In this document: positions 1 through 8,613 of the stretch, in pieces
Layout: every line of letters begins with the position of its first letter
Position numbering within the stretch: the first letter of the stretch is position 1
Translations under genes and position numbers: made by a program
NCBI RefSeq assembly: GCF_001676055.1
Contig: NZ_LZEX01000043.1
Span: forward strand, 124,001-188,000
Length of the DNA: 64,000 bases
Origin: Morganella psychrotolerans
Lineage (GTDB): Bacteria > Pseudomonadota > Gammaproteobacteria > Enterobacterales > Enterobacteriaceae
Direction of reading: 5' to 3'
The notes under the pieces: model-generated
What the model was told of the DNA's origin: nothing
Database searches by the model: none
What the model saw: only the letters and a program-made list of their open reading frames with translations

Positions 1-445
<445 letters not shown>

Positions 446-458
446 TGCGGAGACAATC

Positions 459-1223
459 ATGGAAAATCTGAATCACAATAAACATATTTCCGGGCAGTTT
501 AATGCCGAGTTAGAACATATCCGCACTGAAATGATGACCATGGGCGGGCTGGTGGAAGAGCAGCTCAGCAAAGCGATTACAGCGATGCACCATCAGGATG
601 AAGATCTGGCGCGGGAAGTGATCGCCGGTGATAAACAGGTCAATATGATGGAAGTTGCCATTGATGAGGCCTGTGTCCGTATCATTGCCAAGCGCCAGCC
701 GACCGCCAGTGATCTGCGCCTGATTATGGCCATTTCCAAGACGATTGCCGAGCTGGAGCGTATTGGTGATGTCGGTGATAAAATCGCTAAAACCGCACTG
801 GAAAAATTTTCACAGCAGCATCAGCCGTTGCTGGTCAGCCTGGAATCACTCGGGCGCCATGCCATTCAGATGCTGCATGATGTGCTGGATGCGTTTGCCC
901 GCATGGATATCCAAGAAGCCATCCGTATCTACCGGGAAGACGAGAAAGTTGACCAGGAGTACGAAGGCATTGTCCGCCAGCTTATGACATACATGATGGA
1001 AGATCCGCGCACTATCCCGAGTGTGCTGACCGCACTGTTCTGTGCCCGCTCTATCGAGCGTATCGGCGATCGTTGTCAGAATATCTGCGAATTTATCTTC
1101 TATTATGTGAAGGGACAGGATTTCCGTCACGTCAAAGGGGATGATGTCGAGCGCATTTTGCTGGGTGAGCATGTCATTGAAGTGGCTGCAAACAGCAATG
1201 GTAATAAAGACGAATCAACGTAA
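459..1223 (+). CDS. phoU: Phosphate signalling complex regulator PhoU
   Basis: PhoU links the Pst transporter to the PhoR/PhoB two-component system and keeps the Pho regulon off when phosphate is plentiful. The 254-residue product has the two three-helix PhoU repeats, each with its metal-binding signature: ELERIGD near residue 98 and SIERIGD near residue 198. I chose the ATG at 459 because GGAGA sits at 449-453 and the product then begins like E. coli PhoU (a short leader, then [13 protein letters not shown]). An in-frame ATG at 438, overlapping the end of pstB, is possible but less likely. It is the last gene of the pst operon and is followed by a strong terminator. Confidence 0.97.
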   Translation: MENLNHNKHISGQFNAELEHIRTEMMTMGGLVEEQLSKAITAMHHQDEDLAREVIAGDKQVNMMEVAIDEACVRIIAKRQPTASDLRLIMAISKTIAELERIGDVGDKIAKTALEKFSQQHQPLLVSLESLGRHAIQMLHDVLDAFARMDIQEAIRIYREDEKVDQEYEGIVRQLMTYMMEDPRTIPSVLTALFCARSIERIGDRCQNICEFIFYYVKGQDFRHVKGDDVERILLGEHVIEVAANSNGNKDEST

Positions 1224-1249
1224 TTACTGCGTTTTCCATCTGAATAACA

Positions 1250-1283
1250 AAACCGCCGGTCAGTGAATATGACCGGCGGTTTT
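1250..1283 (+). terminator. Rho-independent terminator of the pst-phoU operon
   Basis: Eleven-base perfect inverted repeat (ACCGCCGGTCA and its complement) with a seven-base loop, followed by TTTATTTT. It lies 27 bases after the phoU stop. Confidence 0.9.
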
Positions 1284-1524
1284 ATTTTGTCCGGTATCAT
1301 GTGGTGGATTATTCATCTGCGAGAGGGAATAACAGCTATGTCTTTATATGCCTTTTGGTTATAAATATTGTATTTATTGCAGAAATTATATCGTTCATTC
1401 CCCGTTAGAACTAACAGTTATAGAATTATACCTTCTTAGTATTTCAGGAACTAAGCGGGAGTTGATAGCGTGAGAGTGTGATTTACACAAATTGACGTTA
1501 TCTCAGACTGATTCAGGGGTGTGT
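1284..1524. other. Intergenic region upstream of the ABC transporter genes
   Basis: No gene is seen here. It should hold the promoter of the binding-protein gene that starts at 1525. A short inverted repeat GTTAG-AA-CTAAC lies near 1405-1416, and AT-rich -10-like sequences follow it. No operator of a known regulator could be assigned. Confidence 0.5.
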
Positions 1525-2358
1525 ATGAAACCGACCTATTTTGTTCCGGCACTGCTCGCCGGTTTAGCATTAGTAAGTGGTGCCGCGCAGGCTGACAAGC
1601 TTGATGACATTCAGAAAGCCGGTGTGATCCGCATTTCGGTTTTTGACAGCAACCCGCCATTCGGATTTATTGATCCGCAAACCAAAAAACTCGCCGGTTA
1701 TGATGTGGATATCGCACAGGCGGTAGCCGATGATTTAGGTGTGAAACTCGAACTTCGTCCGACTAACCCGGCAAACCGTATTCCGCTGCTGGTGTCCGGC
1801 AAAGTGGATTTAATCGGCGCTAACTTCACTATCACTGATGAGCGCGACAAACAGGTGGATTTCTCCATTCCTGATTTTCAGACCGGACAAAAATTTATTG
1901 CCCGCAAAGGTGTGCTGAAAACCCCTGATGATGTAGCAAAACTGCGCATCGGTGCGGATAAAGGCACGGTTCAGGAAGTGACTCTGCGCGAGAAATTCCC
2001 GGGCACAAAAGTTATTTCCTATGATGATACACCGCTGGCGTTTGCAGCACTGCGTAATGGTAACGTAGATGCTATCACACAGGATGATGCCAAACTGGTC
2101 GGGTTGCTGGGCAACCTGCCGGAAGCGGTTAAAGCAGAGTTTGAACTCTCTCCGTTCAGCCTGACCCGTGAATATCAGGCGCTGGCAGCACCAAAAGGGG
2201 AAACCCGTCTGGTGGAAGCCGTGAACAAAACACTGACGAAACTGGAAAGTGACGGCAAATCACAGCAGATTTATAACCAGTGGTTTGGTCCCGGTACCAA
2301 AGCAGAACAACCTCGCGGCGACTTTAAATTCGGCCCGCTGGAAAGTCAGGCAAAATAA
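1525..2358 (+). CDS. Amino-acid ABC transporter substrate-binding protein
   Basis: Periplasmic solute-binding protein of the polar amino acid family (SBP_bac_3 fold). The 277-residue product starts with a classical signal peptide (hydrophobic core, cleavage after SGAAQA near residue 23) and has no lipobox cysteine, so it should be freely periplasmic. The mature part begins DKLDDIQKAG and contains the family stretch around FGFID, AGYDVDIAQAVA and DFSIPDF. The ATG at 1525 is chosen because AGGGGTG precedes it and the signal peptide then starts at the first codon. It is followed by two permease genes on the same strand. The substrate cannot be told from sequence; an acidic or polar amino acid is the usual case. 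Confidence 0.88.
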   Translation: MKPTYFVPALLAGLALVSGAAQADKLDDIQKAGVIRISVFDSNPPFGFIDPQTKKLAGYDVDIAQAVADDLGVKLELRPTNPANRIPLLVSGKVDLIGANFTITDERDKQVDFSIPDFQTGQKFIARKGVLKTPDDVAKLRIGADKGTVQEVTLREKFPGTKVISYDDTPLAFAALRNGNVDAITQDDAKLVGLLGNLPEAVKAEFELSPFSLTREYQALAAPKGETRLVEAVNKTLTKLESDGKSQQIYNQWFGPGTKAEQPRGDFKFGPLESQAK

Positions 2359-2377
2359 GAGTGCAGTTGCATGTGAT

Positions 2378-2413
2378 GAAGCCTCACTCCGGTGGGGCTT
2401 CAGGCGTTTTTTT
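2378..2413 (+). terminator. Internal attenuator-like hairpin after the binding-protein gene
   Basis: Inverted repeat GAAGCCTCAC / GTGGGGCTTC with a short loop, then AGGCG and seven T. The five bases between stem and T run make it a weak terminator. It probably lets the binding protein be made in excess over the permeases, as is common in ABC operons. Confidence 0.6.
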
Positions 2414-2449
2414 GTAACCTGTGCCACAGTATGATGATGGGGATATCGG

Positions 2450-3187
2450 ATGTTTGAGCAATTTATAAGTACGCACTTACTTGCTCCGGAATACCTGAGC
2501 TGGCTTGGACAAGGGTTTGTAATTACACTCCTTATCTCACTCTGGACGATTCTGGCGGCCACATTGCTGGGTTTTTTGCTGGTGACAGGGCGGGACAGTC
2601 AGATATTTTTGATCCGCTGGTTAGTCAGTGCTTACACCAGTGTGTTCCGTAATACGCCACTGTTGGTTCAGCTTTTTTTCTGGTATTTCGCCTCCGGCGA
2701 AATTTTACCGCAGGTGCTGAAAGTCTGGCTGAATACCCCTCATGAAATTGAATTTTCCGGATTGACACTGGCGTGGCCATCCTTTGAATTTATCGCCGGC
2801 TGGTTCGGACTGACCCTCTATTCTGCTCCCTTTATTGCAGAAGAACTGCGGGCGGGGATCGCGGGCACCGGACGTCAGCAGAAATCAGCGGCACTCGCGC
2901 TGGGGCTGACGCCGTGGCAGTCGATGCGCTATGTGATATTGCCGCAGGCGGTGAAAATTGCCATGCCGCCGCTGCTCGGGCAATACATGAATGTGGTGAA
3001 AAACTCCTCACTGACCATGGCGATTGGTGTGGCAGAGCTGTCATACGCATCGCGTCAGGTGGAAAGCCAGACCTTACAAACCTTTGAAGCCTTCGGGGTG
3101 GCGACCGTGCTGTATATTTTCACTATTGCGGTAATGGAAGCGTTCGGGCAGTGGCGGACACAACGGGCAATTGCTCAGGAGCATTAA
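2450..3187 (+). CDS. Amino-acid ABC transporter permease, first subunit
   Basis: Inner-membrane permease of the HisM/GltJ type (BPD_transp_1), 245 residues with about five or six membrane segments. The cytoplasmic EAA loop that docks the ATPase is seen near residues 130-170 (AEELRAGIAG, then AALALGLTPWQ and ILPQA). The gene follows the binding-protein gene after a 91-base gap with a weak terminator, and is followed after one base by the second permease, so the two subunits should be made together and form a heterodimer. No partner ATPase gene is in the locus. Confidence 0.88.
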   Translation: MFEQFISTHLLAPEYLSWLGQGFVITLLISLWTILAATLLGFLLVTGRDSQIFLIRWLVSAYTSVFRNTPLLVQLFFWYFASGEILPQVLKVWLNTPHEIEFSGLTLAWPSFEFIAGWFGLTLYSAPFIAEELRAGIAGTGRQQKSAALALGLTPWQSMRYVILPQAVKIAMPPLLGQYMNVVKNSSLTMAIGVAELSYASRQVESQTLQTFEAFGVATVLYIFTIAVMEAFGQWRTQRAIAQEH

Positions 3188-3188
3188 G

Positions 3189-3971
3189 ATGGACTTCACG
3201 GTTATTCAGGAAAATTGGGAATATCTGCTGTTCGGCACATTTCCTGATGGCCCGTTAGAGGGCGCGGCACTGACATTGGTGATCAGCTTGGCTGCGGGCG
3301 CCATTTCGGTGGTATTCGGGATCATTGGCGGTGTGATGCTGGCTATGCTGCGGGGCTGGTGGGTAAACCTGTTTGCGGCATTTCTCGGATTTTTCCGCGC
3401 GATCCCCGTCATTATGCTGATTTTTTGGGTCTATTTCCTGCTGCCGATTGCCTTTGGTGTGGATGTGCCGGAAATTACCACGGTTGTGTGCGCGCTGGCG
3501 CTGATCACCTCGGCGTACATTGCGCACGGCGTCAAAGCCGGCATCCTGGCTATCGGCAGAGGCCAGTGGCAGGCAGGCATGTCGCTCGGTCTGGGGCGTT
3601 GGGCGGTGTTGTGGCATATCGTTCTGCCACAGGCGCTGCGGATGATGATCCCATCCTTTATTAATCAGTGGATTGCGCTGATTAAAGATACTTCGCTTGC
3701 GTATATTGTCGGTGTGGGAGAGCTCTCTTTCCTCGCGACACAGGTCAATAACCGCAGCATGGTCTATCCGCTGGAGATTTTCCTGTTTGTGGCGTTTATC
3801 TATTTTGTGATGTGCTTTGGTCTGGAATTAAGTGCCAATGCGCTGATGCGGCGCTGGTCATTACAGCGGCAGCCGCAGCAGTCCTGGTTTGCGCGCCTGA
3901 CAGGGTTTCGCCGGTTGAAAACAGCAGTGAAACCAGAGAAACAATCGCAATCTGTTACCTGTTTGCCTTAA
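3189..3971 (+). CDS. Amino-acid ABC transporter permease, second subunit
   Basis: Second BPD_transp_1 permease, 260 residues, with an EAA loop near residues 110-150 (HGVKAGILAIGRGQ, then MSLGLG and VLPQALR). The ATG at 3189 is chosen because it lies one base after the stop of the first permease and has AGGAG at 3176-3180, which implies translational coupling. Such operons usually continue with an ATPase gene. Here the next gene is the unrelated permease adeP, preceded by a repeat and its own operator. The ATPase must be encoded elsewhere or shared with another transporter. Confidence 0.87.
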   Translation: MDFTVIQENWEYLLFGTFPDGPLEGAALTLVISLAAGAISVVFGIIGGVMLAMLRGWWVNLFAAFLGFFRAIPVIMLIFWVYFLLPIAFGVDVPEITTVVCALALITSAYIAHGVKAGILAIGRGQWQAGMSLGLGRWAVLWHIVLPQALRMMIPSFINQWIALIKDTSLAYIVGVGELSFLATQVNNRSMVYPLEIFLFVAFIYFVMCFGLELSANALMRRWSLQRQPQQSWFARLTGFRRLKTAVKPEKQSQSVTCLP

Positions 3972-4024
3972 ATTTGATCAGTGACAATTCCGGTACGGAT
4001 AAATGCCGGGATTTTCTTCCTGTA

Positions 4025-4087
4025 TATACCCGACGTCATTCAATATGCCCGCAGTCAACGAACCTGCGGTTTGAATGAATAAGGGTA
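4025..4087 (-). repeat. ERIC-like element, internally deleted
   Basis: Sixty-three-base imperfect palindrome bounded by TATACCC and GGGTA. Its right 31 bases are the same as the right end of the copy at 62181-62290. The central core of a full-length element is missing. It ends three bases before the PurR box of adeP. Confidence 0.75.
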
Positions 4088-4089
4088 GA

Positions 4090-4105
4090 ACGCAAACGTT
4101 TTCTT
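4090..4105 (+). promoter_or_regulatory. PurR operator upstream of adeP
   Basis: The 16-mer ACGCAAACGTTTTCTT matches the PurR consensus ANGCAANCGNTTNCNT at every fixed position. It lies 60 bases before the adeP start. TAGAAT at 4123-4128 could be the -10 element, so the repressor would cover the -35 region. A run of ten T (4104-4113) overlaps its right edge. Confidence 0.85.
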
Positions 4106-4164
4106 TTTTTTTTGTGATGGGGTAGAATAAGCCGAAAAAAATAAATTTCCGGGACTCCTTACTC

Positions 4165-5502
4165 ATGACTACTCCGACCTCCGGCACTGATCCTCATCAG
4201 AGCCTGCTTCAGCGCGTGTTTAAATTACAGGAACACGGCACAACAGTCCGTACTGAAATCATTGCCGGGCTGACCACATTCCTCACCATGGTGTATATCA
4301 TCTTCGTTAACCCGCAAATTCTCTCTTTTGCCGGGATGGATATCAAAGCCGTATTTGTCACCACCTGTCTGATTGCCGCTATCGGCAGTATCGGCATGGG
4401 ATTATTTGCTAATCTGCCGGTTGCTGTTGCACCTGCGATGGGGCTGAATGCCTTTTTCGCTTTTGTGGTGGTCGGCGCGATGCACTATTCATGGGAAGTG
4501 GCGATGGGTGCCATTTTCTGGGGCGCGGTCGGGTTATTTATCCTGACATTACTGCGCATCCGTTACTGGCTGATTGCCCATATTCCGCTGAGTCTGCGGG
4601 TGGGGATCACCAGCGGTATCGGGCTGTTCATTGCCATGATGGGGCTGAAAAATGCCGGTATTATTGTGGCAAATCCGGACACACTGGTTGCAGTCGGTAA
4701 CTTCACCTCGCACAGTGTTCTGCTGGGATCGCTGGGCTTCTTTATTATCGCCATTCTGGCCGCACGTAATATTCATGCCGCGGTATTAGTGTCGATTGTG
4801 GTGACAACCGTTGCCGGGCTTCTCCTCGGTGACGTCACTTACCAAGGGGTGTTTGATATGCCGCCGAGTATGATGACGGTTGTCGGGCACGTTGATATTA
4901 TGGGTGCACTGGATTTATCCCTCGCCGGTATTATTTTCTCCTTTATGCTGGTAAACCTGTTTGACTCCTCCGGCACACTGATTGGTGTAACAGACAAAGC
5001 CGGGCTGTCTGATGAAAAAGGGCGCTTCCCGAATATGAAAAAAGCGCTCTATGTTGACAGTATCAGCTCTGTGGCAGGCTCTGCGATGGGGACATCATCC
5101 GTCACTGCATTTATCGAAAGTACCTCCGGGGTTTCTGTCGGCGGGCGTACCGGACTTACTGCGATTGTGGTTGGTCTGCTGTTCCTGGCGGCTATCTTTA
5201 TTTCGCCTCTGGCGGCAATGGTGCCGGGTTATGCAACTGCCGGGGCGCTGATTTATGTCGGCGTATTAATGACATCGAGCCTTGTGCGCGTGAACTGGAA
5301 CGACCTGACAGAATCTGTGCCTGCATTTGTGACCGCCGTGATGATGCCGTTCAGTTTTTCTATCACAGAAGGGATCGCATTAGGCTTTATCGCCTACTGC
5401 GCGATGAAATTGGGCTCCGGGCGCTGGCGTGAGCTGAACCTGTGCGTGATTATTGTTTCGCTGATGTTTATTCTCAAGATGGTGTTTGTTGACGCCGCCT
5501 GA
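4165..5502 (+). CDS. adeP: Adenine permease AdeP (NCS2/AzgA-like family)
   Basis: Proton-coupled high-affinity adenine importer of the inner membrane. The 445-residue product closely follows E. coli AdeP (YieG) throughout: EHGTT-RTE-IAG near the start, the NLPVA-APAMGLNAFFAFVVV segment, LFDSSGTLIGVTDKAGL and the GTSSVTAFIES substrate region. About 12-14 membrane segments are expected. A perfect PurR operator lies upstream, as expected for a purine salvage gene, and a terminator follows. The ribosome binding site is weak (GGACTCC). In E. coli the gene is also near the pst-phoU operon. Confidence 0.96.
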   Translation: MTTPTSGTDPHQSLLQRVFKLQEHGTTVRTEIIAGLTTFLTMVYIIFVNPQILSFAGMDIKAVFVTTCLIAAIGSIGMGLFANLPVAVAPAMGLNAFFAFVVVGAMHYSWEVAMGAIFWGAVGLFILTLLRIRYWLIAHIPLSLRVGITSGIGLFIAMMGLKNAGIIVANPDTLVAVGNFTSHSVLLGSLGFFIIAILAARNIHAAVLVSIVVTTVAGLLLGDVTYQGVFDMPPSMMTVVGHVDIMGALDLSLAGIIFSFMLVNLFDSSGTLIGVTDKAGLSDEKGRFPNMKKALYVDSISSVAGSAMGTSSVTAFIESTSGVSVGGRTGLTAIVVGLLFLAAIFISPLAAMVPGYATAGALIYVGVLMTSSLVRVNWNDLTESVPAFVTAVMMPFSFSITEGIALGFIAYCAMKLGSGRWRELNLCVIIVSLMFILKMVFVDAA

Positions 5503-5536
5503 TACCGGCAACAACGTAATTTAAATACAGCGATAT

Positions 5537-5580
5537 AAAAAAAGCCGCATGATGATAATTCACGCGGCTTTTCTTTTTTT
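5537..5580. terminator. Bidirectional terminator between adeP and the glycosyltransferase gene
   Basis: Stem AAAAAGCCGC / GCGGCTTTT with A-rich and T-rich flanks on both sides, so it can serve both convergent genes. Confidence 0.8.
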
Positions 5581-5593
5581 TATGACGGCCTGT

Positions 5594-7066
5594 TTATTGT
5601 CCCGGCGGAACAATCGCGAGGCAAACTACCCGCTCTTTTGCACCCGCCTGCGGCTGATAAATAACCTCTCTGCGCTGCGTGATAATAAGATCCGGCCAGT
5701 CTTCCAGTGCATTGATAAAGGATTCATCCGCACAGGATTGACCGACTTTCCCGACCAGTAATGCACCGTCGCGGCGGATATCATCACGGGTAACATGCAG
5801 ATTATAGATATTTGTGGCGCGGTAAATATGACCGTATTCGTTGATCCACGGCTGAATAGTTTCCGGCTGATGTTTGCCGTAAAACGTGATCCACTCATGC
5901 AGGTATTCACCACCTGTATATTTCAGCGGATAACCCGTTTCTTTCTCCCACCAGTTTTCTGCTTCGGCGGTGAAGGTTTTCAGTCCGATATTTTTTTGCC
6001 CTGCGCCTTTGATATCAAGGCTCATTACCGCTGCATATCCTGCCAGAATCACAACGGCGAATACCATCAGGGCATTCATGATATTTTTCAGCGGCCGGGT
6101 TGGCGCTCTGGTAACAGAACAGATCAGTGCCGGGATACTCAGCAGCACAAAGGGCTGTAACCACTCGGTGATCCGTCCGCCTTTATGAAAGGTGAACCAG
6201 ATCCAGATAAAGATAAGCGGTACCAGAATCAGGATATTTATCAGACGCACCGCCTGATTTTTTGACCATCCGAAACCACCGCCTTTGAATTTGATAATCC
6301 CCGCGATAATAATCAGCGGATAAAAGACCATCACCAGCGACCCGGTTGTTTTCAGGGTAAAGCCGGTTTCTATCTGTGAATCGACCCATTTAAAGGCGGC
6401 AAAATCATTATTTATCAGCCACACCAGGTTCGGAACAACCAGCGCAAACCAGAGTGCGATAGCGGCATAAAACCAGGGTGAACGGTAGCTTTCACGGACT
6501 TTCGGTACAAACAGGGAGAACAGAAATACCATACCGACCAGTGCCAGTGTGGAGTACTTTCCCATGGTTGCCAGCCCGGAACACAGGGCAAATCCTATCC
6601 ACCATACCGGGTTATCATAAACGGCACGGACAAAAAAGAAGAGCGCCCACGGCCAGAATGCCACCAGGATATAGTTGTCGTTATAGGGAATTAAATCGAA
6701 ATTAATTATCCCCGACAGGTTCAGTGACAGCAGTGCCAGCCATGCATAATCAAGACGTTGCGTGATACGATACGTCAGATGCCAGACGCCTGCCATCCCC
6801 GCCCCGATCCCCGTAAAATGAATAAAATACCAGTAAAAATCAGCGGGGATAAAATCCGGAAAGGTAATCACCGGATACATCAGCATACCGACCAGCCACG
6901 GGTTTTTCGGTGATCCCCATTGACCATTTTTTCCCCAGTTGATTGCTTCGACGGCATCATAAGGGACGGTCGGATCCAAATACCAACTGACCATAATCCA
7001 GAGTGCGGTATAACCTGCTATCCAAAACCAGAGGGGGCGGTGCGACGTTTGTTGTGAAAAATGCAT
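5594..7066 (-). CDS. Glycosyltransferase family 39 (ArnT/PMT-like) membrane protein
   Basis: Polytopic GT-C-fold glycosyltransferase, about 490 residues with roughly ten membrane segments and a soluble C-terminal domain from about residue 390. The first periplasmic loop carries an acidic pair (PYDAVEA) followed by WGKNGQWG, the place where GT-C enzymes bind metal and lipid-phosphate sugar donor. Such enzymes move a sugar from a polyprenyl phosphate carrier to lipid A, O-antigen or protein. The target here is unknown. I start at the ATG at 7066; an upstream ATG at 7105 is possible, and neither has a strong ribosome binding site. It stands alone between adeP and a repeat, and has no E. coli orthologue at this place. 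Confidence 0.8.
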   Translation of the reverse strand: MHFSQQTSHRPLWFWIAGYTALWIMVSWYLDPTVPYDAVEAINWGKNGQWGSPKNPWLVGMLMYPVITFPDFIPADFYWYFIHFTGIGAGMAGVWHLTYRITQRLDYAWLALLSLNLSGIINFDLIPYNDNYILVAFWPWALFFFVRAVYDNPVWWIGFALCSGLATMGKYSTLALVGMVFLFSLFVPKVRESYRSPWFYAAIALWFALVVPNLVWLINNDFAAFKWVDSQIETGFTLKTTGSLVMVFYPLIIIAGIIKFKGGGFGWSKNQAVRLINILILVPLIFIWIWFTFHKGGRITEWLQPFVLLSIPALICSVTRAPTRPLKNIMNALMVFAVVILAGYAAVMSLDIKGAGQKNIGLKTFTAEAENWWEKETGYPLKYTGGEYLHEWITFYGKHQPETIQPWINEYGHIYRATNIYNLHVTRDDIRRDGALLVGKVGQSCADESFINALEDWPDLIITQRREVIYQPQAGAKERVVCLAIVPPGQ

Positions 7067-7207
7067 AATTCTATATCTTGTCTGAAATAAGGGTGGTGAT
7101 CCCATCGCACCGTTCCCGGCGAAATGATGGATCGTTTTGACGAAAATCAGGGTAAACTAATCGTCAGCGAATCATTGTCATGGCTACAGATAGAAATGTG
7201 CCATAAA

Positions 7208-7332
7208 TATACCCTTATTCATTCAAACTGCAGGTTCGTTGGCCGCACTACGCCCGCCGGGTCACATACTGATGTATGCTCCACGGCGGTCGGAGCTTGC
7301 CGCCTGCCTGCATCTTGAATGACGTTGGGTAT
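7208..7332 (+). repeat. ERIC-like element, full length
   Basis: About 125 bases, bounded by TATACCC and GGGTAT, with long complementary ends (TTCATTCAAACTGCAGG / CCTGCATCTTGAATGA) and a central core GTCACATACTGATGTATGC that corresponds to the ERIC core. It separates the divergent glycosyltransferase gene and yihI. Confidence 0.85.
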
Positions 7333-7410
7333 CGTATCGTTTTGTACTGTTCATTCATTTGATGAATGCTAACACATATTAATTTGTTATTTTTTAAGCG
7401 AGTAAGGTAT

Positions 7411-7914
7411 ATGGCCGCTATTCAGAAAAAACCAGCCCGGTCACGGACAACGAAAAAAAGCCGTGAAGAGCTCAACACGGAAGGCCGTGAACGTAAGCAG
7501 CAGAAAAAGCATCGCGGCAATCCATCCGGTGCCCGCCAGCAGGATAATGCCCGCAAAGGTGGTCGTGGTACGGATAATGTCGTCGCTGATCCGCGTATCG
7601 GCAGCAAAAAACCGGTTCCGCTTATCGCGGAAGCTAAAACCTCTGCCAAACCTGCTGTGAAAAAACCGGCTGAACCGGCAAAAATCAAATTATCGCCTCA
7701 GGATGAACTGACAAAACTCGAGAACGACGAGCGCCTCGATGCGTTACTGTTACGTCTTGAGCAGGACGAAACCCTGACAGCTGATGAAAACGCCTATGTG
7801 GATAAGATGCTGGAACGCATTGATACCCTGATGGCGGAGCTCGGTATTTCTCTTGATGAAGATGATGACGAAGAGAAAACCGAAGACATCATGCAGCTCC
7901 TGAAAGGACGCTGA
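7411..7914 (+). CDS. yihI: Der GTPase-activating protein YihI
   Basis: YihI stimulates GTP hydrolysis by the ribosome-assembly GTPase Der and so tunes 50S maturation. The 167-residue product has the family layout: a lysine/arginine-rich, disordered N-terminal third (PARSRTTKKSREELN, KQQKKHRGNPSG), a Pro/Ala/Lys linker, and an acidic helical C-terminal half (LTKLENDERLDALLLRLE, then DEDDDEEKTED). I chose the ATG at 7411, preceded by AAGG; the longer frame upstream has no family similarity. A terminator follows. In E. coli it is also next to hemN. Confidence 0.95.
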   Translation: MAAIQKKPARSRTTKKSREELNTEGRERKQQKKHRGNPSGARQQDNARKGGRGTDNVVADPRIGSKKPVPLIAEAKTSAKPAVKKPAEPAKIKLSPQDELTKLENDERLDALLLRLEQDETLTADENAYVDKMLERIDTLMAELGISLDEDDDEEKTEDIMQLLKGR

Positions 7915-7967
7915 TCCGTTATTGCGATCATTAGTATCGCGTAACGAATGTAATACAGTATTAGTTA

Positions 7968-8006
7968 ATAACCGGAACGGCAGGTCTTCTTGCGGTTCCG
8001 GTTTTC
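7968..8006 (+). terminator. Terminator after yihI
   Basis: Inverted repeat AACCGGAAC / GTTCCGGTT, followed by TTCATTT. Confidence 0.75.
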
Positions 8007-8193
8007 ATTTCAGCCTACGCGGGACCGCCATTGTTTGCCTTAATAGCGGATTAAGAGCTTCCGGAAGGGCGGCTATTTACAACACGAGCCATGTTTTTAT
8101 GTGATGTGAGTGGCAGATACATGACTGAAAGTAATAAATAATTTAGGTTAACAATATAGCATCATACTGATAATGCCTTTTCCGGAGGAATGA

Positions 8194-8472
8194 GTGAGTG
8201 ACTCTGAAAGTAAGCCAAACGGGCACAGCCGTTTTATCCGCTATCTGGGCTGGATTGCCACGTTTACTGCATTCTGCATGTATGTCTCTTATATTCCTCA
8301 GATTATCGATAATCTTGACGGGCACAAAACCTCGCCGTTACAGCCTCTGGCCGCCGCATTTAACTGCACCTTGTGGGTTATCTACGGTATAAAAGTGAAA
8401 GATTTGCCGGTAGCAATCGCCAATGCACCCGGTGTGCTTTTTGGTTTGGTGGCTGCCCTCACTGCACTGTAA
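8194..8472 (+). CDS. SemiSWEET-type sugar transporter (PQ-loop)
   Basis: Small three-helix membrane protein of 92 residues, the half-unit of SWEET transporters, which works as a dimer to let mono- or disaccharides across the inner membrane. The PQ motif is seen (YVSYIPQIIDNL), followed by SPLQPLAAAFNCTLWVIYG and a third helix. The start is a GTG at 8194, placed five bases after GGAGG (8184-8188) and giving MSDSESKP. An ATG at 8190 in another frame stops after three codons and overlaps this start. It is a single gene between yihI and hemN, with no E. coli orthologue there. The substrate is unknown. Confidence 0.85.
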   Translation: MSDSESKPNGHSRFIRYLGWIATFTAFCMYVSYIPQIIDNLDGHKTSPLQPLAAAFNCTLWVIYGIKVKDLPVAIANAPGVLFGLVAALTAL

Positions 8473-8613
8473 TGGTGCAACGAAGATCAGACCGTCTGTT
8501 GTACTGTCATATGAATCAGCGGGCGGATCCGATAAACTGTATGATTAAATGAGTCCGTCACAGAGCGGAAAACACATTGATGTGATTTTTTAAGGCGAAG
8601 CAAAGGGGAGAGC

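Noticed and set aside
8570-8600. FNR-like half site TTGAT before hemN
   Set aside because: The second half (ATCAA) is missing, so I do not call an FNR box.
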